64,000 nucleotides of DNA, from contig JAOANR010000005.1 in the NCBI GenBank assembly GCA_030278955.1, positions 31,301,849-31,365,848 of the forward strand. The letters run 5' to 3'. Positions within the stretch are counted from its first letter, which is position 1. Each line of letters opens with the position of its first letter. The notes beneath the pieces were generated by a model that saw only the letters and a program-made list of their open reading frames with translations, ran no database searches and was not told the DNA's origin. The position numbers were made by a program, and so were the translations under genes. Below are positions 11,269 through 21,039 of the stretch, in pieces. The DNA is from Hygrophila difformis. Lineage: Eukaryota > Streptophyta > Magnoliopsida > Lamiales > Acanthaceae.

Positions 11269-12789
11269 AGGATGCAGCGCCGTTTTATTAGAGAATTACA
11301 TTCCTCATTGCTCCTAGTTAGCTTATACATATAAATATAAATATTCACCCCAAAACCGATTCTAACCTGGGGAATGTACAGGTACTGTCATAGCTAAGAC
11401 CTCTGTTCTATGCGAAAGAGGAAGGAGACTCCAGCCGAGATCTCGTTCAACGCAGAGATTGAGAAAACAGCTCGTCGTCTGAGGGCGGAAGCTAGACAAA
11501 GAAAGGAACGGGAAAGACAAGCTCTCCTCTCTCCGAGCACAAGCAGTGACATCTCAGACATGGCAGATAACCATGGCAATCCCCCAAACATTCCACTTAA
11601 CCCACCACTCCAAAACATTCAAGAGGATCCAGAAGACGTTGACGTTGAGAACTTGGAGGATCTCCCACCTCAGGTCATTCAGGGAGGTGAGAATCCCCCA
11701 AATCTCGAGCAGAAACCCTTCGAGATGCCTCCACCCAACCCAAACCACCAAAATCCCCAAAACAACCCACTTAACCAGAATAACCCTAATAACCAAAATT
11801 TTCAGAATCCTCAATTTCCAGACCCCCAGTTTAACCAAAACCAGAATCACCCCAACCTGAACGATTTCAATGATCCCAGAAATTACTATCCGAATCAGAA
11901 CTTTTACCCACAACAATACCAAGGAGGGCCAGGGAACAATCAACAGGCAGCCGCAGCTGACTATATGCAGCCCATTCTAGAACCATATTTGAACATTCCT
12001 GGACAAGCCCCATTCTTGGCCAGGAATTTCGAATTAAAGCCGGCCCTCATCAATCTTGTTCAGAGCAACCAGTTCGCAGGAGCAAATCATGAAGATCCGC
12101 ATGATCATTTGCAAACATTCTTGGAGCTATGTGACACCATTAAAAACCAGAATGTATCTGCTAACACCATTCGATTGAGGCTGTTTCCTTTCTCTCTGAC
12201 TAGCGGGGCGAGAACATGGTACAAATCACTGCCCGTGAATCAGAAGTCTGCATGGGAAGATGTGATCAGAAACTTCTTGACAAAGTACTTCCCGGAATCC
12301 AAGGTGGATGAATGCCGCTCTAAGATTGCGGAATTCAAGATGAAACCAGACGAATCCCTGTATGATGCAAAGGAACGGTTCTTCAACTTGCTCAGGAAGT
12401 GCCCCCAGCATGGTTTCCATGAGTGGGAGAAATTGAGAAAGTTCTATAGGGGTTTGACCCCAGCATGGAAGAACATGCTTGATGTTGCCGGCGGTCAACA
12501 CCTGCTATACATCCCCATGGACCAAGCTTGGGCCAAGATTGAAGCAATGAGTGTAAACAGAACTGTACTTTCTGATGATGTTAATTCCCCTCCCCCTCGT
12601 GGTTTATGTGCTGTAGGTACAGTAGGGAAATCTGAACTGGACAAACTGAAAGACCAAGTGGCCGTCTTGGCCTTGAATCATGAAGCTGGGAGCTCTACAC
12701 AGGCTCAAAATGCTGAAGCTGTTTGCGGGACTTGCCAAGGCCCGCATTCCACTGAATCCTGTCAGCAAGTGGCAAACGAAAGCTGTAAC

Positions 12790-13530
12790 TGTAACACCCC
12801 GGATTTGATAACCCAGACCAGGATGTCACCGCCGCATCTCCCTAGCAAGACACGGCTTCCCGAGCTCGCTAAGGAAATGCAAGGCTTGTGGGTATGTAAA
12901 AGATTTAAAACATTTCAAGATTTAGTCCGAAAATTTATAATACTTAATACGATAGTAGTAATCATCATGCGCGAAAAATAAATAGAGTAAGTGCAGCGGA
13001 AAGTAAATCACGGCCAACATGGCCAAATCCTCGGGTTTAACAGACCCGGTAAAAACAGTATGATGCAGAATTTAAAATGTCCGTTATGATTCCTCCCAAG
13101 TGCATATGCAATGCGTCACTCGACATACTCTGTAAAAAAAAAAAAAGGAAAATGACAACGGTTGTCATTTTCCTTTTTTTTTTTTTTACAGAGTATGTCG
13201 AGTGACGCATTGCATATGCACTTGGGAGGAATCATAACGGACATTTTAAATTCTGCATCATACTGTTTTTACCGGGTCTGTTAAACCCGAGGATTTGGCC
13301 ATGTTGGCCGTGTTTACTTTCCGCTGCACTTACTCTATTTATTTTTCGCGCATGATGATTACTACTATCGTATTAAGTATTATAAATTTCCGGACTAAAT
13401 CTTGAAATGTTTTAAATCTTTTACATACCCACAAGCCTTGCATTTCCTTAGCGAGCTCGGGAAGCCGTGTCTTGTTAGGGAGATGCGGCGGTGACATCCT
13501 GGCCTGGGTTATCAAATCCGGGGTGTTACA
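12790..13530. repeat. Long palindrome replacing the 5' LTR
   Basis: Arms 12790-13159 and 13161-13530 are inverted copies of the last 370 bp of the LTR, meeting at the single base G13160 inside TGACAAC-G-GTTGTCA. Arms differ by a few substitutions and short indels, mainly in the A/T homopolymer. The outer end reads TGTAACACCCC and the inner end GGGGTGTTACA, so the element still shows TG...CA termini. The unfolded LTR sequence is at 20098-20473. Confidence 0.93.
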
Positions 13531-13533
13531 AGT

Positions 13534-13545
13534 TGGTATCAGAGC
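13534..13545 (+). other. Primer binding site (initiator tRNA-Met) of the chromovirus-like element
   Basis: TGGTATCAGAGC, three bases (AGT) after the LTR end at 13530. It is complementary to the 3' end of plant initiator tRNA-Met, the usual primer for chromoviruses. Confidence 0.85.
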
Positions 13546-13868
13546 CCGGAAAATTTTTAAAGCTACTACTATTATTTTAAACCATTACTTTTAAACCCAA
13601 GTGCGATTTCTTTTAAAACTATTTATTTTGACTACTAGTATTATTTTTAGCCCAAAAGTCTATAATCCTTTTTACATAGCCCAAAATCTTAGCCAAAGAA
13701 ATATTAAATTTTGGCCCACTATAGAGGCCCAACCTTTAGCAATTTATTTTAAACTAAATTTTTATGGGGAAGGGACTTGCACTTGCATGTTGCATATAGA
13801 TTTAAATTTGTGCGTATCTTAACTTTACCTGAAAAATGTCTAACTCTAACCTCCCTTGTTGACATTAG

Positions 13869-14246
13869 ATGGCTGAACCGAACACGAACATGACCAACCT
13901 GATGATGAAACTGACCAACGCATATCTCGAGTCCCAACAGCATGTCAATCACTTCAAAGCTCGAGTGGGGCATCTAGAGAGTAACGTGGACTATCTGAGA
14001 AATCTTAGGGAAGCTGACCATCATGAAATAACCCAACTCAAGGCCCAAGTCGCCGAACTCCAAACACTAGTGGTTGCACTCCAAAACAAGGATAACGAAC
14101 TGATGATGCAAATAGGACACTTAGGAGCTGAGCTGCTGGGCCTAGAGGCTGACATCTTCCCTCCGAGCCCGAGCCCGGTGGGGACACCCATTCCCATTGA
14201 CATATCCAGCGACGAGGACGATCCCATCGAGGATATACCTGCCTAG
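13869..14246 (+). CDS. Small coiled-coil protein of the chromovirus-like element (125 aa)
   Basis: The first open frame after the PBS, starting MAEPNTNMTNLMMKLTNAYL. Residues of about 20-95 form heptad-like Leu/Ile/Val spacing (LREADHHEITQLKAQVAELQ) typical of a coiled coil. The tail is Pro-rich and then acidic (IDISSDEDDPIEDIPA). No zinc knuckle and no recognisable capsid fold are seen. Its position suggests a gag substitute, but similarity to a known gag is not evident. It could be a packaging or regulatory protein of a non-autonomous element, or be non-functional. Confidence 0.5.
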   Translation: MAEPNTNMTNLMMKLTNAYLESQQHVNHFKARVGHLESNVDYLRNLREADHHEITQLKAQVAELQTLVVALQNKDNELMMQIGHLGAELLGLEADIFPPSPSPVGTPIPIDISSDEDDPIEDIPA

Positions 14247-14427
14247 TCACCCTAGATTTAGGGATCCATACTGATGCACCATTGCTATTTCTATTTCGAA
14301 TGCTTGTAAACCAAATTTAATTCTTGAGTAATAAAAAAATACAAGCCTATTTAAATTTATTCCATGCATTTTATTTAGTTCTTTAACTACCATAATCAAA
14401 GAGGAGAACCTACAACCCTGAACAAAA

Positions 14428-14431
14428 AAAA

Positions 14432-14466
<35 letters not shown>

Positions 14467-14478
14467 AAATAAAAATAA

Positions 14479-14516
<38 letters not shown>
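14428..14516. repeat. AAAT and AAT microsatellites
   Basis: About ten AAAT units followed by about ten AAT units, in the spacer between the coiled-coil frame and the antisense frame of the chromovirus-like element. Confidence 0.9.
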
Positions 14517-15009
14517 TATATACATATATGTAAATATGTACATATAAGAATAAATAAATAAATTCCAACAACCTTTACAAGAAAACCCTGATAAATTGAT
14601 ACCTATTAAAAGACTAATCTTCATTCAATAAAAATTTTCCCCTTAAGAGCAACTATATATACTCTACATATAAACTCTAATCCCGCGTATCTTATCACGC
14701 TAATTTATCCAAGCGGTTTAGTCAAGCAACGGCGTAGGTATTGTTGGGCAATCCACACACATGCAGACACGATAGGAAGGTAATAGTAAATCCAGAACAT
14801 CTCAAACCATAAAATGGACAGAACAATTAAACCATGGTTCTAAAACAGCAGCAAACAACCAACACATGTCAAACACCTAACTAAGCAATAACATAATGAA
14901 AATATAAATCACAAACACCAGGCAACAGCAACGTCCTCATAAGGAGGAAACTAAACAAAGTACGTCTAAATGCAAAACCTAAACGAAAACACGAAACCAA
15001 AAGGAGACA

Positions 15010-16308
15010 TCACTGATCGGGAGGCGGGAACTGCCGGCGCATGTAGTCGTCCATCTGCCGCACATAGGCGTACATGTCGGACATGGTGGCCTGCTGCTGA
15101 GCCTGCCTCGTAGCAAACGAGTCCATACGGGTCTGATAGAAGTCCAACCTAGCGTCGAGGGCGTCATAACGAGCCTGCCCAGCTGCAAACCCGGCGTCCA
15201 TACTGACCCGCATCTCCTGCATCATCTGCAGCATCTGAATCATCTCCTGCCCCTGAGGTGCCACAGCAGGAGGTGCCCCAGCAGGAGGTGGAACTACTGG
15301 AGGAGGGGGTGGCTGCTCTGGTGGTACAACAAGGATCAGGCCGCCGTCATCAGGCTGCGGGCGAAGTACAGCACGGGGAGCTCCACGATGTAAGGCGCTA
15401 CGCCGCTCAGCATAAGTCGGGATACGGTAGCAACGGCCAGGTGCTAGGTCGTACGGGTCTGTCTCCGGTGTAGTGCGAATCCCCTGCGCCGCGCACAACC
15501 CACAGATGAGGTGAACATGGGTAATCACCCTACTCCCTCGTCCTCTTCGCATACCCCGCAAGTTGTCCTCGATGCAAGCTCCTACATTCACCCTACCGTC
15601 TCGCGCGATGAAGCAAATGGTCTCGTAGACGTGATCCAGGACAATGTGGCTCCGGGATATCGGCCGGACACGCCCGAACCACAGCTGAGCAAGCTCTCGC
15701 CAAGGGGAGTCCATCGACGTCAAACGAAGCTCATGACCGTGCTCGAACTGAGGAGGCACTATGGTGCATAAGGTGTTCCACGCAGGAGCAAGAACACGTC
15801 CCTCAGGCTGTGGCCGGAATACGCCATCGTCGGGCAAGCCAAAATAGACATTGATCGCCCGAGCACTGAAGTCGAGATAGCGACCACGGACCCATACCCG
15901 GGATAGATCATCACCCTCCCCGAGACCGCCAATGTTGGCAATGACCTCCATAGCCAAATAACCAGAGGCGACGCCCTCGGGGTGACGTGCCAGACCAGTC
16001 CACTGCAAATACTCCAAGACTGCACTGACCCTGACATCGCCCATATGAAGAGGATATATGCCTCTCTCAGGGACGTAAGCCCTGTTTCGACGAAGCTCGT
16101 CGAAATAAAAGTCCTGGGCAGCCTTCGTCCTAAACCGGAACCTGTCGTGCCGGTGAGGACGCACCTCGTCCGGAAGACCCCTGAGTCGCGGACCCCGCTG
16201 CTCCTCGTCCTCCTCTGACTCGCTCTCGTCGAAATCAGGCATCGCCGGAGCGGCATGACTGGGGCCAGCCTCATCAGCAACTCGTCTCCTAGTCCTCGGA
16301 GGACACAT
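15010..16308 (-). CDS. Antisense 'putative plant transposon protein' frame in the chromovirus-like element
   Basis: Open from 16359; the start at 16308 (MCPPRTRRRVADEAGPSHAA) is preferred because upstream codons look like untranslated or intronic sequence (a TTGCAG acceptor-like motif lies just before). It encodes about 432 aa: an acidic N-terminus, a globular region (FYFDELRRNRAYVPERGIYP, YLDFSARAINVYFGLPDD, SHIVLDHVYETICFIARDG, VITHVHLICGLCAAQGI), a Pro-rich linker (PPPPPVVPP) and a C-terminal helical part rich in Met/Gln. The central part resembles the plant transposon protein domain (PF20167) found in extra frames of large LTR elements. Function unknown. It opposes the direction of the element, so it would need its own promoter near 16400-17200. 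Confidence 0.6.
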   Translation of the reverse strand: MCPPRTRRRVADEAGPSHAAPAMPDFDESESEEDEEQRGPRLRGLPDEVRPHRHDRFRFRTKAAQDFYFDELRRNRAYVPERGIYPLHMGDVRVSAVLEYLQWTGLARHPEGVASGYLAMEVIANIGGLGEGDDLSRVWVRGRYLDFSARAINVYFGLPDDGVFRPQPEGRVLAPAWNTLCTIVPPQFEHGHELRLTSMDSPWRELAQLWFGRVRPISRSHIVLDHVYETICFIARDGRVNVGACIEDNLRGMRRGRGSRVITHVHLICGLCAAQGIRTTPETDPYDLAPGRCYRIPTYAERRSALHRGAPRAVLRPQPDDGGLILVVPPEQPPPPPVVPPPAGAPPAVAPQGQEMIQMLQMMQEMRVSMDAGFAAGQARYDALDARLDFYQTRMDSFATRQAQQQATMSDMYAYVRQMDDYMRRQFPPPDQ

Positions 16309-17406
16309 GAGAGATGCCAAAACGACCCACAAAAAGAGCAACATCCTGCAAGTTACCAAATACCAATTATAAGACTAAGTCCCACACAAAAGTCAAGCGA
16401 AAACACGTAAAGGGCATCAATATACGCCTCCAACGCGAATGTACCGTAAGAATAACAAATCCTACCGTTTACTAGGACCAACCAGGAGGTAATCTAGACA
16501 AAGGATATTCTCAAACTAGTGCCCAAACCCTTTGTGGCATTTCGTCGAACACGTTATGTGCGCAATAAACCAAAACCTAAGTTACTAACAACACACGGAA
16601 ATTGCCCACCGAATGAAACAATCATTCTATTGACAACACAGCGCGTCCTACCGCACCAAACAACAGGGGAACGAACCAATAACCATACCCCAATAACACC
16701 CGAACATCATAGCCTTTCTAAGGATTCGAATTCAACAAGAATTTGCCAAAAACATAAACACATTATAACATAAACATAGGCAAGGCAACAAGAGTAACGA
16801 TAATTGCCACATACACTTGCTAATTTGCACAAATCAAGCCTAAAAGTCATAAACCCCCAATTTTTGTACACAAACCCTAATTTCCTAAATCTCTACACAA
16901 ATCAAGTCATTCAAAACATAAAAGTTGAAATTAGTAGGTGGGTTTAGTAGAATCGTACCTAGATGGGTGAAATTGAAGTCGAAATCAAGCAAACAGGAAG
17001 GTGACTCGCCGGATTTAGAGAGAATTGGGGGTGTGTTCTCGAGTCGAAAATGGGGGAAGTGGCTCGCGTGGAGCGCGAGCCCTATTTTCTCGAACAGAGG
17101 GAGCCGCGCGCTCTCCGCGCGCCACCGCGCGGGACCCGGATGGAGTTTTATTTTTCCTGTTCTGCTCAATCTCTTTTGCTATACGCTCCTCACTGAACCC
17201 GGGCATACATTGACAGAGAAATACGACGACATGGAGCATCACATGGCATTATTCCGGGCAAGGACAGCGGAATTGCCTCACGTCCTCCTTTCGCAGGACT
17301 ACAGGAAACCCTCGGGACGTAAATACATAGGGACCATAAGAAATTCCGTAGGGAATAGAGAACCGCGTGTTAACTAACGTCCCCACCTCAGTTTGTTCGT
17401 AACCAT

Positions 17407-17687
17407 AACGTGTTCCACGACCCCCAACTAAAGAAGTATGTGCCGACACGTCGCATGTACTCCAACCGGACGTAATCGAATTGGATGATGACTTGACCTA
17501 TGAAGAAACCCCGGTGCAAATACTCGACTACAAGGAAAGGGTGACAAGGAATAAAACTGTAAAGATGGTCAAGGTCCTATGGTCCAACCACGAGACGGAA
17601 ACGGCGACCTGGGAATTGGAAGCCGACATGAGGCAACGTTACCCTGCCCTCTTCCAAGACGACCCGACCACAGTTATGGGGACATAA
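17407..17687 (+). pseudogene. Chromodomain remnant of a Tekay/Del-type integrase
   Basis: The residues VFHDPQLKKYVP, then after a frameshift near 17435 DTSHVLQPDVIELDDDLTYE and a chromodomain (VQILDYKERVTRNKT, KVLWSNHETETATWELEADM), match the C-terminal end of Tekay-type chromovirus integrases. These chromodomains direct integration to heterochromatin. The integrase core, RNase H and reverse transcriptase are absent upstream. It ends about 10 bp before the polypurine tract. It explains the ancestry of this element and is unlikely to be functional. Confidence 0.8.
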
Positions 17688-17697
17688 CTGTATTCTT

Positions 17698-17710
17698 AAG
17701 GGGGGGAGGA
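17698..17710 (+). other. Polypurine tract of the chromovirus-like element
   Basis: AAGGGGGGGAGGA directly before the TGTAACACCC start of the 3' LTR. This is the expected plus-strand primer. Confidence 0.85.
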
Positions 17711-20473
17711 TGTAACACCCGAGGAAAAACAAATTTAAATTGTTTTGAACTACGTCATGACTTGATCCCTTCACAGGGTACGTAGGCAGCTTAGAACTAA
17801 TTTCTAAGTTCAGTCACGAAATAAATCACAAAATACATCACGAATTAGATCACAAGGACGATAGGAGGTGTTGGAACCAATTTAGACTAGGCTAATTAGG
17901 ACACGGAAATGTTGCGAGCGATAAGCCGGACTCGTAACAAGTTTAAGGAGAAGATTCCGAAACGGAGACGACCCAGGGAATCGAGCTAACACGTATAAAA
18001 CCGATAGGGGAAAGCGAGGGAAGACCCGACGGAACACGCGGACCGCCGCACCGGCCGGTCCGGCCGGCCCGCGCTGTCCGCGCGCCGCCGCGCGGCCACC
18101 GCGCGGGCAAAGGCGTCGTGACTCCAGGCTGGTCGCGCGTGCTCCGCGCGGGCAAAAGCTTAGGTGCGCGCCACCAGCGCGCCAGAGGTGCTGAAAGTGT
18201 AAACTTTCCTTCCATGGCGATTTTCTTGCCAAAAACCACACCCCTAACCATGGCAATCGAATCTCAGCCTTGGGGAAGGCTTAAGAATACCCTAGGGGCG
18301 CCCCAAACCCTAGGTTTTCAGAAAACATTCAAGCCTCCACCCTCAATTCCCTCTCCAAGTTCAAAACTCCTTCGACACCACTTTCCGGCAAGTATTCCGG
18401 CGACGACGGGACGACCGGGACAAGCCCCTGCCCTCTAGACTCTTGGTAAGCTATTGTACAAAGTTTCAATTCGTCCATAGATCTCAGAAACTCATATTCT
18501 AACCCTTTTTCCTTACTACGATTTCCCGTCGGAAAACGAACAAAAAGCGATCGGAGAAGTTGGCCGTTCGTCGTGACCCTAGGACGTCCGGAAACCCAAT
18601 TCAGCGACCCTATCATCATTCTAAGTAAGTTAAAACCTTACTCACAAATTTTCGTGGTTGTTTGTTGTTTAAACCTCGAGATATAGGCTTGTAACAAAAA
18701 TCGGTTTTCAAAAACCCTATTTTCGTCCAATTTTAAAGACTCGCCTAAAACTCGACCTTCGGGAATTCAAACCAAAAACCTTTCAACATAAAAGTTGTTC
18801 CTAACACCTTTATCTATCTTGTGTCCAAATTTCAGCCATTGACATTGAGTTTTGATATCCCAAATCCCGCCGTAAACGTTCTGTATCGAACCGAACGTTT
18901 TAAAACTGTGACAGATTTCTTCATTCAACTTGATGCATGTTTTTCACCCATTTTTCGAATGATTTCACTTTGCATTCCTAAACAAAAGTTGTAGATAATT
19001 GTGTCTAGATTATGCATATAAAATTTCACGGATTTTGGTGTTCATTTGATATGTCAAACGGCTGAGTTTTTAAAACTGCTTTAAAATCATTTTGAGGGCC
19101 GCGAGTATGCAGTGAGTTGCAGTCGATTTTTTAGTACCAAGAATTCATTATTTCCAAATTCTTAAAACATGAAAGTTGTTCCTTAACGTGTTGTGTAGTT
19201 ACTGTAAGAATTTCACATCGATTGGTTTTGAAATGAATTTTTAATCGGCGTTGCACGAACCTGTGACGAAAACAGTTTTTAAGACATAAATTATTCCTCG
19301 CAATAAACTCGAATTTCGACTCGCTTCGGAACCCTATTTCCAAAAACTTAAAACATGAAAGTTGTTCGTGTGTGTGTTTTTGAATTACTGTAATAGTTTC
19401 AGAATTTTTGGAGAAAAGACGAATTTTTAATTAAGAAAGGCGTAAACTGCCTCGAAAAGGATTTTTCGAACTTGAGAAAACTCGAACTATGAAAACGCGA
19501 TATCGATCATTTGATAACTTTGAAATACAAACTTTCAAAAAATCCCGTTCACTAGGCTGAGCCGATCTTCATACTATCATTATCTTTGAGACTGCCTCGT
19601 TAGTGGTCTCCTTACTATCTGAGATTGCCTCGTTAGTGATCTCGCGCGCTGTATTTGTGGATCGCCTCGTTTGTGGTCCTACTATCTTTTTGGATCGCCT
19701 CGTTAGTGGTCCTACTATCTTTGAGACTGCCTCGTTAGTGGTCTCCCATTGTTTGGACTGCCTCGTTAGTGGTCCTATGTTGAGATTGCCTCGTTAGTGA
19801 TCTCCCAGTATGGTGTCCTCTTCTTAGTCTACGGGATGAAAAGTAAAAGACTTGTGTGAGTGTTTCATTATGCTTAAATCGTATTTATCATGTCTTTAAT
19901 TATGTATTTAAAGTTTATGCATCTTAAATTATGCTTTAAATTACGCTTTTAAGATTAAGCCCTTTAAACCTGTTTTCCGCTGCTAATAAATTATGTATTT
20001 TTAAATTCTCGTACGGTAAGCGAAATCTTTAGGTTAAACACTTGTAACCCCTTTTATTTGTTAGTTAGGGATTAAGTTACTCAGTATATTTTTATACTGA
20101 CAACCGTTGTCATTTTCCTTTTTTTTTTTTACATAGTATGTCGAGTGACGCATTGCATATGCACTTGGGGGAATCATAACGGACATTTTAAATTCTGCAT
20201 CATACTGTTTTTACCGGGTCTGTTAAACCCGAGGATTTGGCCATGTTGGCCGTGATTTACTTTCCGCTGCACTTACTCTATTTATTCTTCGCGCATGATG
20301 ATTACTACTATCGTATTAAGTATTATAAATTTCCGGACTAAATCTTGAAATGTTTTAAATCTTTTACATACCCACAAGCCTTGCATTTCCTTAGCGAGCT
20401 CGAGAAGCCGTGTCTTGCTAGGGAGATGCGGCGGTGACATCCTGGCCTGGGTTATCAAATCCGGGGTGTTACA
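17711..20473 (+). repeat. 3' LTR of the chromovirus-like element (2,763 bp)
   Basis: Begins TGTAACACCCGAGG and ends CCGGGGTGTTACA; same family as the solo LTR at 31493-34145 in the opposite orientation. Contains a GC-rich block of CGCG repeats (about 18020-18170), seven short hairpins (19588-19804) and, near its 3' side, the hairpin TGACAAC-C-GTTGTCA (20098-20112) at which the 5' palindrome pivots. Open frames inside (for example 17882-18256 and 18118-18438) are products of the GC-rich block and are not called. Confidence 0.92.
19588..19804 (+). repeat. Seven tandem covarying hairpins in the LTR
   Basis: Hairpins at 19588-19610, 19621-19643, 19659-19679, 19692-19712, 19723-19745, 19755-19775 and 19782-19804 share a loop close to TGCCTCGTTAGTG. 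Stems are GAGAC/GTCTC (twice), GAGAT/ATCTC (twice), GGAC/GTCC, and GGAT/GTCC (twice, with one T-G wobble). Spacers between units vary in length and sequence. Confidence 0.85.
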
Positions 20474-21039
20474 GTAACTATGCAGGTGGATTCCAAAACC
20501 GGCACCCGAACCTCTCATATTCCAACAACAATGCCTTGAATTCCCACCTGTTGACCCAGTCACAGCAGTTCAACCAACCAAGGCCCCAGCACTTTAACCC
20601 AGGCTTTCAGCCTCAAATTCTAGCTAGGCCACCTCAAAACCAAAATTTCCAAAACTTCCAGCAGCCACAGAATCAGTTTGTCCCAAATCAGAATCAGTTT
20701 GGTCAAAACCAAGGTCAGAACCAGAATTGGAACCAGAACCAGCAGAAACCCCCTTCCAGATTGGAGACCCTCATGACTGACTTTATCACCAGTCAAAAGG
20801 AATTCAACACTCAGTTGCAGTCCTCTATCCGGAACGTGGAGACGCAGGTTACACAAATGGCCAAGGAAATGCAGAAAAGAGACCAAGGAACTCTACCCAG
20901 TGCTGCTGAGAAAAATCCTCAGTGTAAGGCCATCACACTGAAGTCTGGTAAAGTTCTAGAAGGACCCAAGGGCAAGGAGAAACTGGTACAAGAGAATGAA
21001 CTGGGAAGTGATATCGAGGAGAATGAAAGGAAGCCGAGA

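Larger units (their letters stand above)
12790..20473 (+). mobile_element. Non-autonomous chromovirus-like (Tekay/Del-type) LTR element with palindromic 5' end
   Basis: Flanked by GTAAC at 12785-12789 and 20474-20478. It has a PBS for initiator tRNA-Met (13534-13545), a polypurine tract (17698-17710) and a full 3' LTR (17711-20473, 2,763 bp). At the 5' end there is no full LTR but a 741-bp palindrome. Internally it encodes a small coiled-coil protein, a long antisense open frame and only a C-terminal chromodomain remnant of pol. No protease, reverse transcriptase or integrase core is present, so it depended on enzymes from a relative. It sits in the Athila gag and is therefore younger than the Athila insertion. 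Confidence 0.9.

Noticed and set aside
11554..11943. Antisense frame over gag
   Set aside because: Shadow of the Asn/Pro/Gln-rich gag sequence.
12790..13530. The palindrome as an assembly artefact
   Set aside because: Not fully excluded, but the arms differ at several bases, the pivot is a real hairpin and the outer end carries an exact target duplication, which a simple artefact would not produce.
13601..13822. 73-aa open frame after the PBS of the chromovirus-like element
   Set aside because: Leader sequence, A/T rich, no motif. The next frame at 13869 has better coding character.
17882..18256. GC-rich open frames in the chromovirus-like LTR (also 33602-33974)
   Set aside because: They arise from CGCG repeats. 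The two LTR copies do not keep them as a conserved protein.
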